DNA of 64,000 nt. It comes from Shinella sp. SUS2. Lineage in GTDB: Bacteria > Pseudomonadota > Alphaproteobacteria > Rhizobiales > Rhizobiaceae. Shown piece by piece: positions 1 to 8,558 of the stretch. The notes under the pieces were generated by a model. That model saw only the letters and a program-made list of their open reading frames with translations, was not told the DNA's origin and ran no database searches. Location of the stretch: assembly GCF_001262505.1 (NCBI RefSeq), contig NZ_KQ410732.1:300095-364094 (forward strand), in the 5' to 3' direction. The translations under genes and the position numbers were made by a program. Numbering within the stretch: position 1 is the stretch's first letter; each line of letters opens with the position of its first letter.

Positions 1-384
1 CCTGATGCCATGGCTCGGCCGGAGCCGACCGAAGACCCCACGCTCGTCCGCACCCATCTCGAAATCGACGGCAAGCGCGTGTCGCTCGCCCTTCCGAGCC
101 TGCTGCTCGCCGGCCTCGGCGCGGCAGGGCAGGGCGCTGCATCGGCCGCAGGCAAGGGCGGGCGCCCTGCCGAGGACGGCATCGCCGCTCCGGTTTCCGG
201 CACGCTGCAGGCGTTCAAGATCGCCGATGGCGCCACCGTCGCGGAAGGCGACCTTGTGGCTGTCATGGAAGCGATGAAGATGGAAACGCAGGTCCTCGCC
301 CCCAAGGCCGGCCGGCTTCGCCTGCGCGTCAAGGAAGGTGACTACCTTCAGGCTGGCGACACGCTGATGGTGTTCGAAGGCTGA
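1..384 (+). CDS. Acyl-CoA carboxylase alpha subunit, biotin-carrier C-terminus (partial)
   Basis: This is the 3' end of a gene that enters from the left edge; the frame is open from base 1. The last 75 or so residues form a biotinyl/lipoyl carrier domain with the biotinylation motif EAMKMET, preceded by an Ala/Gly-rich flexible linker and followed by a typical ending (GDTLMVFEG). Biotin on the motif lysine carries CO2 from the biotin carboxylase domain to the carboxyltransferase partner. The layout fits the alpha subunit of propionyl-, methylcrotonyl- or related acyl-CoA carboxylases; the substrate cannot be read from this fragment. It is transcribed toward the cupin gene and ends just before a bidirectional terminator. 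Confidence 0.9.
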   Translation, partial: PDAMARPEPTEDPTLVRTHLEIDGKRVSLALPSLLLAGLGAAGQGAASAAGKGGRPAEDGIAAPVSGTLQAFKIADGATVAEGDLVAVMEAMKMETQVLAPKAGRLRLRVKEGDYLQAGDTLMVFEG

Positions 385-387
385 AAC

Positions 388-420
388 AAAAAGGGCTCCC
401 GGTTTTCGAGAGCCCTTTTT
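388..420. terminator. Bidirectional Rho-independent terminator
   Basis: A perfect 11-bp inverted repeat (AAAAAGGGCTC / GAGCCCTTTTT) has an 11-nt loop. It has a T run on each strand and lies 3 nt after the carboxylase stop and 4 nt after the cupin stop, so it can end both converging transcripts. Confidence 0.92.
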
Positions 421-424
421 CAGA

Positions 425-1270
425 TCAGAAATCCGGCGCCACGCCGAAGACGAATTCGCAAGGCGTGTGCGACATGTTGAAATACTGGTGGTCGAACCCG
501 GCGGGGATGTAGAAGCCGTCGCGCGGGTTGAGTTCGAACCAGGCCTGGCCCTCGGCATCCGGGATATGGATGTTGAGCACGCCGGAAACGACATACAGGC
601 ATTCGTCGCCCTTGTGGCGTTCGATGCGGGTGCGCTTGCCGCCGAGCACCGTCGTCTTGCCGACCGTCAGCTGGTCTGTCGCGCAGTAGAACCCGGTATA
701 GGCGCCTTGCGTTGCGGCATCGAGGCTCCAAAGCATGTCGGCATCGCGCTTGGGATGGATGGTGCGGGCCTTCTCCTGCGCCGCCGCCTCCATTGGCCAG
801 CGACCGAGGAATTCGTCCTGGATGTAGCGGTTTTCCGATAGCAGCGGCTTGGTGCGGGCATAGGGGCCCGACGTGCCCTTGGCCGGCGGCGGGGCAAAGA
901 ATTCGAGAACGCGGACCTGCTCCTCGCCGAGATTGAAACCGTGATGCCAGGTGTCCTTACGGAAGAACAGTGCTTCGCCCTGTTTGGCGATGCAGACTTC
1001 GCCTGTTTCCGGATTGGCGAGCCCCAGCGTGCCGCTGATCACATAGAGCAGCTCGTCGGCGCCAAAAATAGTGCGGAAGGCATCGGTGTGCTTGAAGCAG
1101 CCGCCGGGCTGCATGCCGAAGACGATCTGGTGGATGTTGTCCGTCGAGGCATAGATCCAGTCGTCGACGAGGCCGGCATTCTCCTCGCCCCACAGATGGC
1201 GTGTCACGCCGGCATAGGGAATGTGGCTTGGCCGGTCGAAGACGGGGCGGGGGGACGGCTTGTAGCCCAT
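425..1270 (-). CDS. Two-domain cupin protein
   Basis: 281 residues with two cupin barrels. The first (about residues 45-125) carries ADELLYVISG and a downstream WHHGF segment. The second (about 190-275) carries GDECLYVVSG and HQYFN. Both have His/Glu residues placed like cupin metal ligands. Cupins of this kind bind a divalent metal and act on small molecules as isomerases or dioxygenases, or only sense them; the reaction here is unknown. An AGGAGA ribosome site lies 5 nt before the ATG. It is the last gene of the sugar operon that starts near 9827, 28 nt after tetR, so it may act on an intermediate of that pathway. Confidence 0.75.
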   Translation of the reverse strand: MGYKPSPRPVFDRPSHIPYAGVTRHLWGEENAGLVDDWIYASTDNIHQIVFGMQPGGCFKHTDAFRTIFGADELLYVISGTLGLANPETGEVCIAKQGEALFFRKDTWHHGFNLGEEQVRVLEFFAPPPAKGTSGPYARTKPLLSENRYIQDEFLGRWPMEAAAQEKARTIHPKRDADMLWSLDAATQGAYTGFYCATDQLTVGKTTVLGGKRTRIERHKGDECLYVVSGVLNIHIPDAEGQAWFELNPRDGFYIPAGFDHQYFNMSHTPCEFVFGVAPDF

Positions 1271-1298
1271 GGAAATCTCCTCTTCATGATATGGAAAG

Positions 1299-1865
1299 CT
1301 AGGGGGCGGCGCCCGCCGGGCGCGTGCGCGCGATCAGCCGGTCGATGACGGCCTGTTTCGTGGCGGGGTCGAGATGCATGACGTTGAACACTTCGGCCAT
1401 CCACATGCCCTCGATGGCGAGGCGGATGATCGTCGCTTCGACCGGGTCCAGGCCGTCCGCTTCGACGGAAGCCTGGCAACGGATGTTCTGCTGGTGGACG
1501 ATTTCGAGCAGGTCGGGAAAGTTCGACAGCGCTGCGGTGATGCTGGCGCCGAGACGGTCGTACTGGTCGCCGGTGCTGGCGGCCCCGCCCATGGTGGCCT
1601 TCACATAAGCGCGGGTGTAGCGGCCATGCGGTTCCTCGTCCTCACCTTCGAGGCCGGAAAGACCGGTCTCGAAGCGATAGACGAAGCGTTCGACCATGGC
1701 GCGCACCAGCGCATCCTTGCTGGCGAAGTGATAGAGGATGCCGCCCTTCGAAAGCCCGGTCACCTCCGCCACCTTGTCGAAAGTGAGCGAGGAAACGCCT
1801 TCCTTGACGATGATTTCCTCAGCGGCGCTGAGAATGCGTTCCCGGGCGGTGCCACGTCTTGCCAT
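1299..1865 (-). CDS. TetR family transcriptional regulator (sugar operon)
   Basis: 188 residues. The N-terminal 50 residues form a TetR helix-turn-helix (ERILSAAEEI, then VTGLSKGGILYHFASKDAL), followed by an all-helical ligand and dimer domain. It lies inside the operon, 32 nt after the dehydrogenase gene and before the cupin gene. The promoter at the head of the same operon (9863-9891) contains a TACCG-N6-CGGTA palindrome of the type bound by many TetR repressors, so this protein is the natural candidate to bind it and respond to the imported sugar or a product. That pairing is inferred from position and motif only. Confidence 0.85.
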   Translation of the reverse strand: MARRGTARERILSAAEEIIVKEGVSSLTFDKVAEVTGLSKGGILYHFASKDALVRAMVERFVYRFETGLSGLEGEDEEPHGRYTRAYVKATMGGAASTGDQYDRLGASITAALSNFPDLLEIVHQQNIRCQASVEADGLDPVEATIIRLAIEGMWMAEVFNVMHLDPATKQAVIDRLIARTRPAGAAP

Positions 1866-1897
1866 GTCGAACCTCGATGCTGTTGCTGGTCTTCCCG

Positions 1898-2983
1898 CTA
1901 TAGCGACGAACTTTCGCGCAGGCGACCGACGATTTCCGCCATCAAAGCAAGGTCCTGGCGGGAATCGCCGAGTGTCGTCTTCGGCGCTGTGCCGTTCACG
2001 AGATGATCGTGGAAGGTGCGCAGTTCGATGGCGAAGGGGTCGGTATAGTTCGGGCCGAAGGTGCGGGTTTCGGTTTCCGTGTCGGTCGAGTCCGTGACCT
2101 CCAGCGATGTCGGCAGGTTGCGGATGTACGGCGTGTCATAGCCGAAGCTGAGACGGCGGCGGTCGGAATAGACCTCGATGCGGGCGTCGAAACGCGCGAC
2201 ATTGTCGATCAGCGCCTCGTAGATCGCAGTGAAGTGGCCGTAGTCGAAGAGCGCGACGATCTGCTCGCCGTTCTGCTTGTGATGGGCGGCGATGACCCGG
2301 TGCGGCAGGCCGATCAGTTCGCGCATGGCCGAGAGGCTGTGCGAGGAGAGGCCGGTCAGCACCTGGTAGGCGCGCATCAGGCTGGGCGAAGCGTCCTTGC
2401 CGGCGACGTCGCGCAGGAGCGCCTCGGTCTCGGCCCGGGACTGCGCGAGGAAGGCGCCGTCGAGATCGCTCGGATAGAAGATGTTGCGCGTCTGGCGGAT
2501 GAAGAACGGGCCTTCGCAGATGAGGTCGCGCACGCGCACATAGCGCAGCGCCTCCTGCGCCGGCATCATCTCCTTGGCCTTCAGGAAGCTTGCCGAATAG
2601 CGCCGCATATAGGCGACGAAGACGAGGCGGCCGGATTTTTCGGCAAGCGGCAGGACGTCGTCGATCTCGCCGAGCGTCAGGCAGGCGGGCTTTTCGAGGA
2701 AGACGTCCTTACCGGCCTTCAGCGCCAGGTCGAGATAGTGGCGGTGCGTCTGGTCGGGCGTCAGGATGAAGACGGCGTCGATATCGGATGCCGCGAGCAG
2801 CGCTTCGGCGCTCTCATAGGCGCGGGCGCCCGGATAGCGGCCTACGCAGTGCGCGGTGAGGCTCGGCGAGACATCGAAGACGCCGGCGACCTCGAAGAGG
2901 TGACGATGATCGGCAAGGATCGGCAGGTGCATGAGCTGGCTCACCTCGCCAAGGCCGATGAGGCCGACACGGACGATACGCAT
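1898..2983 (-). CDS. Gfo/Idh/MocA family NAD(P)-dependent oxidoreductase
   Basis: 361 residues beginning MRIVRVGLIGLGEVSQ, which contains the GxGxxS/A-like Rossmann loop. The EKPACLTLGEID segment near residue 95 carries the Glu-Lys-Pro motif of this family, whose lysine is catalytic or binds nicotinamide. The C-terminal half is the usual alpha/beta substrate domain. These enzymes oxidise or reduce a hydroxyl of sugars, inositols or sugar acids. The ATG at 2983 was chosen because the frame upstream overlaps the permease gene. It follows the permease gene (stop at 3013) in a transporter operon, so it likely acts on the imported sugar or its derivative. Confidence 0.85.
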   Translation of the reverse strand: MRIVRVGLIGLGEVSQLMHLPILADHRHLFEVAGVFDVSPSLTAHCVGRYPGARAYESAEALLAASDIDAVFILTPDQTHRHYLDLALKAGKDVFLEKPACLTLGEIDDVLPLAEKSGRLVFVAYMRRYSASFLKAKEMMPAQEALRYVRVRDLICEGPFFIRQTRNIFYPSDLDGAFLAQSRAETEALLRDVAGKDASPSLMRAYQVLTGLSSHSLSAMRELIGLPHRVIAAHHKQNGEQIVALFDYGHFTAIYEALIDNVARFDARIEVYSDRRRLSFGYDTPYIRNLPTSLEVTDSTDTETETRTFGPNYTDPFAIELRTFHDHLVNGTAPKTTLGDSRQDLALMAEIVGRLRESSSL

Positions 2984-3012
2984 GGAAAAGACCTTTCTGC
3001 CCCGGAAGGGGC

Positions 3013-3852
3013 CTATCCCTTGACCGCCCCGGCCGTGAGGCCGGAAACGATGTATTTCTGGAAGAGCAGTGCCAGCACGATCAGCGGCACGGTGACGATG
3101 GTCGACGCGGCCATGATCGCGCCATAGGGGAACTCGTAGCGGCTGGAGCCTGAAATGAGGGCGATGGCCACCGGTACGGTGCGGTTTTCGTCCGTGAGGA
3201 TAAAGGTCAGCGCGAACAGGAACTCGTTCCACGAGGCGATGAAGGCGAGCAGGCCCGTCGAGATCAGCGCTGGCCCCATCATCGGCAGGAAGATGCAGCG
3301 CACGATGCGCAGCGGCGAGCAGCCGTCCATGATGGCGGCCTCCTCGATCTGTCGCGGCAGGCTGCGCATGAAGGTCGTCAGCACCCAGATGTTGAAGGGC
3401 AGCGTGAAGATCATGTAGGCGAAGATCAGCGAGCCGAGCGTGTTGTAGAGGCCGAGCCAGCGGATCATCTCGAAGAGGCCTGACAGCAGGGCGATCTGCG
3501 GGAACATCGAGACGGCGAGGAAGAGGAACATGATCGGCGAGTGGCCGCGGAAATCGATGCGGCCCAGCGCATAGGCCGCCGCGATTGCCAGCCCCAGCGA
3601 GAGCGCCACGACGGAGGCGGCGACGATGAGCGAATTCAGCAGGCTGCGCAGGAACACGCCGTCCGACAGGATCGCCTCGTAATTGTTGAACTTCAGGTCG
3701 GGCAGGAAGGTGACGTCGAAGATCGCCTGGCCGGATTTCAGCGAGGAGGCGATCATCCAGTAGAAGGGAAACAGCGTGTAGAGCGCGACCACGGCAAAGA
3801 GCGTGTAGATTGCGATGCGATGAAGGCGCCTGCCCGTTGAACTGCGCACCAT
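3013..3852 (-). CDS. ABC sugar transporter permease, MalG/CUT1 type
   Basis: 279 residues with about six hydrophobic helices. The first (about residues 13-35) is followed by a periplasmic loop. The EAA loop is visible as EEAAIMDGCSPLRIVRCIFLP near residue 180 and contacts the ATPase. The protein has MalG-like length and topology. It begins 1 nt after the stop of the partner permease, and the two form the membrane channel for the solute delivered by the 8559-9827 binding protein. Confidence 0.9.
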   Translation of the reverse strand: MVRSSTGRRLHRIAIYTLFAVVALYTLFPFYWMIASSLKSGQAIFDVTFLPDLKFNNYEAILSDGVFLRSLLNSLIVAASVVALSLGLAIAAAYALGRIDFRGHSPIMFLFLAVSMFPQIALLSGLFEMIRWLGLYNTLGSLIFAYMIFTLPFNIWVLTTFMRSLPRQIEEAAIMDGCSPLRIVRCIFLPMMGPALISTGLLAFIASWNEFLFALTFILTDENRTVPVAIALISGSSRYEFPYGAIMAASTIVTVPLIVLALLFQKYIVSGLTAGAVKG

Positions 3853-3853
3853 G

Positions 3854-4762
3854 TCACACCCCCAGGAGCTTGCGGTTGAGCCGGAAGACGGTCACGTAGA
3901 TCGCCGTCACCACGGCGATCATCAGGAAGATTGCGGCGCTTGCCGCCGAGCCGACGCCCATGTCCTGGAAATTGACCAGTACCTCGCGGGCGTAGATCGA
4001 CACGGTCTTGGTGTCGTCGCTGTTCGAGGACAGCACGAAGCTGAGGTCGAACATGCGCAGCGCATCGAGCAGCCGGAACAGCACCGCGACGGCGATGCTG
4101 GGCGCAAGCAGCGGCAGGGTGAGCGCGGTGAACTGCCGCCATTCCGACACACCGTCGATCGAGGCGGCCTCGTAGATGCTTTTGGGCAGCATCTGCAGGC
4201 CGGCAAGGATGAGCAGCACCATGAAGGGCGTGGTGATCCAGACGTCGACGGCGATGATGACGGGCATCACGAGATCGGGATTGGCCGTCCAGGCGATGCC
4301 GTTGTCGATGAGGCCCATGAGCTTCAGCACATGGTTGAGGATGCCGAACTGGTCATGCAGCATCCACTGCCACATGCGCGCGCTGACGACGACGGGGATG
4401 GACCAGGGAATGAGGATGACTGCGCGCATGAAGCCGCGGCCGGAAATGTGGGCGTTCAGCAAAAGCGCGATGGCAAGTCCCAGCGCTGTCTCGATGGAGA
4501 CCGAAATGACGGTGAAATAGAGCGTGTTGCGGACCGACTGCCACCACAGCGGATCCTCGAACAGCGTGAAATAGTTTTCGAGGCCGATATAGTCGTAGAT
4601 GTCGGGTTCGGTGAGGAAGGCATCGGTGAAGGAGAAGAGGAAGGTCCGCCCGAGCGGCCACAGCGCCACGGCGAAGAGCACGAGGAGGCTCGGTGCGAGG
4701 AACAGCCAGGCCGTACGCGCCCGCTTGGCATTGAGGCCGATGCGTATTGCTCCCGTCGCCAT
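3854..4762 (-). CDS. ABC sugar transporter permease, MalF/UgpA type
   Basis: 302 residues starting MATGAIRIGLNAKR, with six predicted membrane helices; the first (AWLFLAPSLLVLFAVALW) is typical of CUT1 permeases. The EAA loop is YEAASIDGVSEWRQFTALTLP near residue 195. The ATG at 4762 lies 1 nt after the ATPase stop (4764); the longer upstream frame runs inside the ATPase gene. It pairs with the 3013-3852 permease. Confidence 0.9.
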   Translation of the reverse strand: MATGAIRIGLNAKRARTAWLFLAPSLLVLFAVALWPLGRTFLFSFTDAFLTEPDIYDYIGLENYFTLFEDPLWWQSVRNTLYFTVISVSIETALGLAIALLLNAHISGRGFMRAVILIPWSIPVVVSARMWQWMLHDQFGILNHVLKLMGLIDNGIAWTANPDLVMPVIIAVDVWITTPFMVLLILAGLQMLPKSIYEAASIDGVSEWRQFTALTLPLLAPSIAVAVLFRLLDALRMFDLSFVLSSNSDDTKTVSIYAREVLVNFQDMGVGSAASAAIFLMIAVVTAIYVTVFRLNRKLLGV

Positions 4763-4763
4763 G

Positions 4764-5837
4764 TCACATCCTCCCCGGCTTGATCGTGCACTCTTCCTTG
4801 TCGAAGAGATGCGCACGCGCGTGGTTCCAGCCGACGGCGATGGTGGTGCCAGGCCGGATATCCGGCTTGCCCTGTGCCTTGACGACGATCGAACGCCCGT
4901 CGCCGACGGTGAGATGGACGAGGGATTCCCCGCCGAGCGGCTCGACGAGCAAGACCTCGGCCTCCAGCGTCGCCTCGCCGCCACCGAGGATCAGGTCTTC
5001 CGGGCGGATGCCGAGGCTGACGTAGCCGGCATAGTCATGGGCGGGAAGGCGATAGCTTCTGCCGGATAGCGACAGCACGCTTTCCTCACCTTCCCGCCCC
5101 AGCGTTCCCGGGAGGAAATTCATGCGCGGTGAGCCGATGAAACTGGCGACGAAACGGTTGGCCGGACGCTCGTAGAGCTCCATGGGGGTGCCGACCTGCG
5201 CGATGCGGCCGTCCTTCAGCACGACGATGCGATCGGCGAGCGTCATTGCCTCCATCTGGTCGTGGGTGACATAGACCGTGGTGGCCTTCACCTCGCGGTG
5301 GATGCGGGCAATTTCCACGCGCATCTCCATGCGCAGGTCCGCATCGAGGTTGGAGAGCGGTTCGTCGAACAGGAAGAGCTTCTGCTGGCGCACGAGGGCG
5401 CGACCGATGGCGACACGCTGCTGCTGTCCGCCGGAAAGCTGGGCGGGGCGGCGGTCGAGCAGGTGGTCGATCTTGAGGAATTTTGCGGCCTTCGTGACGC
5501 GCTCGCGGATTTCGGCGGCGGGAAGTCGGGCGGTTTCCAGGGCGAAGCCGAGATTGCGTTCGACATTCATATGCGGATAGAGCGCGTAGGACTGGAAGAC
5601 CATGGCGATGTTGCGTTTTGCCGGCGGCGTCTCGTTCATGCGGCTATCAGCGATGCGCAGCTCGCCGTCGGAAATTTCCTCCAACCCCGCGATCATGCGC
5701 AGCAGCGTGGACTTGCCGCAGCCCGAGGGGCCGACGAAGACGACGAACTCGCCCTCGGCAATCTCGAGATTAACGCCGTCGATGACCGTCAGCGCGCCGA
5801 ACCGTTTGACGACATTGATGAGATCTATACCGCTCAT
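4764..5837 (-). CDS. ABC transporter ATP-binding protein, MalK/UgpC type
   Basis: 357 residues. Walker A is GPSGCGKST (residues 36-44), the signature is LSGGQQQRVAIGRAL (about 134), Walker B is LFLFDEPLSNLD (about 155), and the switch His is in VTHDQ. After residue 235 comes the regulatory beta domain found in MalK/UgpC ATPases of CUT1 importers. It energises the two neighbouring permeases. It overlaps the stop of the upstream ROK kinase gene by 4 nt, which suggests translational coupling. Confidence 0.95.
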   Translation of the reverse strand: MSGIDLINVVKRFGALTVIDGVNLEIAEGEFVVFVGPSGCGKSTLLRMIAGLEEISDGELRIADSRMNETPPAKRNIAMVFQSYALYPHMNVERNLGFALETARLPAAEIRERVTKAAKFLKIDHLLDRRPAQLSGGQQQRVAIGRALVRQQKLFLFDEPLSNLDADLRMEMRVEIARIHREVKATTVYVTHDQMEAMTLADRIVVLKDGRIAQVGTPMELYERPANRFVASFIGSPRMNFLPGTLGREGEESVLSLSGRSYRLPAHDYAGYVSLGIRPEDLILGGGEATLEAEVLLVEPLGGESLVHLTVGDGRSIVVKAQGKPDIRPGTTIAVGWNHARAHLFDKEECTIKPGRM

Positions 5838-6778
5838 GGCCGTTCCATCTTGCTGAGTGTCTTTTTCGCTATTTTTTCGTGCGCCCGGGCTGCCAGCGCT
5901 GCCACGCCGATGGCGCAGGCCGTGTCACCGATGAGGCTCGGCACGATCGGCATGTCGCGCGCTCCGTCCGCCCAGATGAACTCGCGCGTCAGTGCGGCAA
6001 GCCGCGGCGTCACCTTGGGGTCGCTGCCGATGCCGCCGCCAAGGACGAGCAGGGCGGGGTCGAGCGTGTTGATGAGCTGGCCGAGATAGGAGGCGAGCGA
6101 AAGGAGTGCATTGGCGACCATCTCCGCGGCGCGCGGGTCCGTCGCCTCGGCTTCGAAAAGCGCCAGTGCGGAGGCATCCGGGCGCCCGGTGATCGCACCA
6201 TAGCGCTCGCCGAGAGCCTTGCCGCCGGCAAAAAGTTCCAGATTGTGCCGCACCGCGCGGCCCTCACCGTCAAAGGCGACGATATCGCTGCCGGAGAAAT
6301 GGATGGCGAAGCCGCGGGCGCCTTCATAGGGCGTGCCGCCGATGACCAGCGAATGGGAGAGGCCGGTGGAGATGGTGGCGTAGACGAAGGGATCGACGCC
6401 CCTGCCGGCGCCCATCCAGCCCTCGGCGAAGGCGGCGGCGCGCACGTCGCTGTCGATGTGCAAGGGGGCGACGGCGCCAAGCCGGGTGCGGTAGTCGAGG
6501 CCGCGCCAGTCGAAATTCCAGGCAGAGGCCGGCTCGCCGTCCCGTGTCACGAGTTCCGGCAGGCAGATGCCGAGGGCCGCGATGTCGAGGGGCTGCCCGC
6601 GTGCGCGATCCTGCATGGTTGCCGCGAGGTGGCAGACGAGATCGAGCACCGCGCTGCCGCCGTCCTGGCAGGGCGTCGCCTCGGTGCGCTCGGCGACGAC
6701 CGCGCCGTCCGAAAGCCTGACGATGCAGGCCTTCGTCTTGGTGCCGCCGACATCGACCCCGATCGCGTGCCGTGTCAT
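5834..6778 (-). CDS. ROK family sugar kinase
   Basis: 314 residues beginning MTRHAIGVDVGGTKTKAC, with the DxGGTK phosphate-binding motif. A second nucleotide motif lies near LLVLGGGIGSD (about residue 245). ROK proteins with this start phosphorylate hexoses or N-acetylhexosamines at O-6 and have no DNA-binding domain. The Cys-rich zinc motif usually found around residue 170 of ROK kinases is absent; the region reads GFAIHFSGSDIVAF. It lies between the NagB-like and ATPase genes, overlapping both by 4 nt, so it probably phosphorylates the imported sugar or a derived amino sugar. Confidence 0.82.
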   Translation of the reverse strand: MTRHAIGVDVGGTKTKACIVRLSDGAVVAERTEATPCQDGGSAVLDLVCHLAATMQDRARGQPLDIAALGICLPELVTRDGEPASAWNFDWRGLDYRTRLGAVAPLHIDSDVRAAAFAEGWMGAGRGVDPFVYATISTGLSHSLVIGGTPYEGARGFAIHFSGSDIVAFDGEGRAVRHNLELFAGGKALGERYGAITGRPDASALALFEAEATDPRAAEMVANALLSLASYLGQLINTLDPALLVLGGGIGSDPKVTPRLAALTREFIWADGARDMPIVPSLIGDTACAIGVAALAARAHEKIAKKTLSKMERP

Positions 6779-7560
6779 GGTTGCGCTCCGGCGGCCGTAT
6801 CGGCGTGGAGCTCGCCGTTCCGGCACTCGGCGAGAATGGTCGCCGGCCAGGACGGATCGTAGGCTTCTGCGCCCGAAAGGCGGCGGAAGGCCTCGCGCTT
6901 GCCGTCACCCCAGACGATCATCGCGACGGCCTTGGACAGCGCGGCGATGGAGCCGATGCCGATAGTGAGGCCGTGGGTCGGCACGTCCTCGATACCGCGG
7001 AATTCCGGGAAGGTCGCAAGATTGTCGCGCCGCGTCTGCTCGGCGAGCGTGACGATGCGGGTGCGGCTCTCGCGGGCGGAGCCGGGTGGGTTGAAGGCGA
7101 TATGGCCGTCGCCGGCGCCGGAGGCGAGCAGGAACAGGTCGATGCCGCCGAGAGCTGCGAGCATGCCGTCATAGGCTTCCGGCTCGGCGATGGCAGGCAT
7201 GTGGAAGTTTGCCTCCGGCATGCGCAGGCCGTCCGGCAGCGCCCGGTTGATGCGACCGACGATCTCCCGTTCGCCGAAGCCGCGGCAGGAGTAGTGCACG
7301 CTGGCGGCTGGAGGAAAGAGGCCGGCGCCACCGGGCAGCAGATATTCGTCCATCATCGCGATGACGAGATGCGAACAATCGACGGGCGCGGCGGCGAGCT
7401 GGCGCTCCAGCGCCTGATAGACCGGCATCGGGCTTCGCCCGCCCGGGCAGCCGAGCACATAAGGTCGCCCGGCGGCATTGGCGGCACGGATCTCCGCGAG
7501 GATGCGGGCGGCGAGATGCGCGCCGATTGCCTCGGGCGTGTCGTGGATCAGGGTCTTCAT
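6775..7560 (-). CDS. NagB-like glucosamine-6-phosphate deaminase/isomerase
   Basis: 261 residues of the NagB/RpiA/6-phosphogluconolactonase fold. Visible motifs are the phosphate loop LGCPGGRSP (about 37-44), the catalytic-type MMDEY (69-73, aligned with MDEY of NagB) and GDGHIAFNPPGS (150-161, close to the NagB consensus). NagB converts glucosamine-6-phosphate to fructose-6-phosphate and ammonia. A sugar kinase next door fits amino-sugar use, yet no NagA deacetylase is in the operon, so the substrate may be a free amino sugar or a different phosphosugar. The gene overlaps its neighbours by 4 nt on both sides. Confidence 0.78.
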   Translation of the reverse strand: MKTLIHDTPEAIGAHLAARILAEIRAANAAGRPYVLGCPGGRSPMPVYQALERQLAAAPVDCSHLVIAMMDEYLLPGGAGLFPPAASVHYSCRGFGEREIVGRINRALPDGLRMPEANFHMPAIAEPEAYDGMLAALGGIDLFLLASGAGDGHIAFNPPGSARESRTRIVTLAEQTRRDNLATFPEFRGIEDVPTHGLTIGIGSIAALSKAVAMIVWGDGKREAFRRLSGAEAYDPSWPATILAECRNGELHADTAAGAQP

Positions 7561-8432
7561 CGGCCGCTCCGTCCCGCAAGCAGGGTCGAGACGAAGGTGA
7601 AGTTGCGCGTGGCGATCGCCTCCGGCGTCTCGGGGTGTTTCGGCGCAAGATCCTGTTCGACGACCAGCGGGCCGTCATAGCCGCTCGCCAGCAGCGTCTC
7701 GAGAAAATCGGCGATGTCGACGGCGCCGCGGTCGAGATCCGTCATGATGCCGTCCTCGAAGGCGCGGTCGCAATGGATGTTCTCCGCCAGCACCCTGTCG
7801 CGGAAGGCGCCGTCGACATTCTTGAGATGGATGGCATTGATGCGTGCCGTGTGCCGCAGGAAGAACGCCTTCGGATCGGCTTTCCAATAGGCGTGGTGGC
7901 CGGTATCGAGGCAGAGGCCGACGAGATCGGGATCGGTCTCCGCAAGAAGCCGATCGATCTGGTCCTCATGTTCGACGCAGGTGCCGACATGCGGGTGGAA
8001 GCTGAACCGCAGACCGTAGTCCCGCACGATCCGGGCGGAGAGTAGGGTCAGTTCGACGACGGTGCGCCAGCCGGCCTCGTCGACAATACCCATCTGGTCC
8101 TTCGGGTAGAATTCGGATTCATCCATCAGGATGAAATGTGTGCCACCGACGGCCGTGAGCAGAGAGCAGATCTGATGCGTCCGTTCCGCAAGGGCGTCCG
8201 CGGTCCCCGCATCCGCCAGCGTGTGGACATGGGCCGCTGCGACCACGGAGAGGCCGCGGCTGGTCAGCTCGCGTGATAGCACTGCGGGATCGGTGGAGAA
8301 GTAGCCGTAGGGGCCGAGTTCGGTATGCCGGTATCCGGCCGCGACGATGCGGTCGAGATAATCGGTCCAGCCGAGGTCGTTGCCGGTGGGCCAATAGACG
8401 CCCCAGCAGCACGGTGCGATCGCGATATTCAC
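7557..8432 (-). CDS. TIM-barrel sugar phosphate isomerase/epimerase (IolE-like)
   Basis: 291 residues. The protein begins NIAIAPCCWGVYW and continues with a xylose-isomerase-like barrel. Metal-ligand-type residues appear in FILMDESEF, GLCLDTGHHAY and near the C-terminal VVEQDL. This resembles IolE-type dehydratases and ketose 3-epimerases. GTG at 8432 is taken as the start because AAGGAA lies 8 nt upstream; the frame extends further but without a better site. It is the second gene of the operon, after the binding protein. Precise chemistry unknown. Confidence 0.78.
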   Translation of the reverse strand: MNIAIAPCCWGVYWPTGNDLGWTDYLDRIVAAGYRHTELGPYGYFSTDPAVLSRELTSRGLSVVAAAHVHTLADAGTADALAERTHQICSLLTAVGGTHFILMDESEFYPKDQMGIVDEAGWRTVVELTLLSARIVRDYGLRFSFHPHVGTCVEHEDQIDRLLAETDPDLVGLCLDTGHHAYWKADPKAFFLRHTARINAIHLKNVDGAFRDRVLAENIHCDRAFEDGIMTDLDRGAVDIADFLETLLASGYDGPLVVEQDLAPKHPETPEAIATRNFTFVSTLLAGRSGR

Positions 8433-8450
8433 TGTCTTTTCCTTGGGTTT

Positions 8451-8494
8451 CCCGGAGCGTTTCGACTGTTCTTCGAACCGCCGAAACGCTCGGG
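8451..8494 (-). other. Intercistronic stem-loop after the binding-protein gene
   Basis: Arms 8451-8464 and 8482-8494 (core AGCGTTTCG / CGAAACGCT extended by CCC/GGG with one bulge) form a long hairpin in the 126-nt gap between the solute-binding protein and the TIM-barrel gene. There is no U run. It probably protects or attenuates the mRNA so that the binding protein is made in excess. Confidence 0.6.
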
Positions 8495-8558
8495 CTTCTG
8501 TTTCGCGCAACTCCGGACCAAAGGCGCTATGCTGTCCTTCCGGAATTGCCCACGGCGG

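Noticed and set aside
1898..3232. Longer 444-codon form of the Gfo/Idh/MocA gene
   Set aside because: The first 83 codons lie within the permease gene and lack Rossmann features; the family start MRIVRVGLIG is at 2983.
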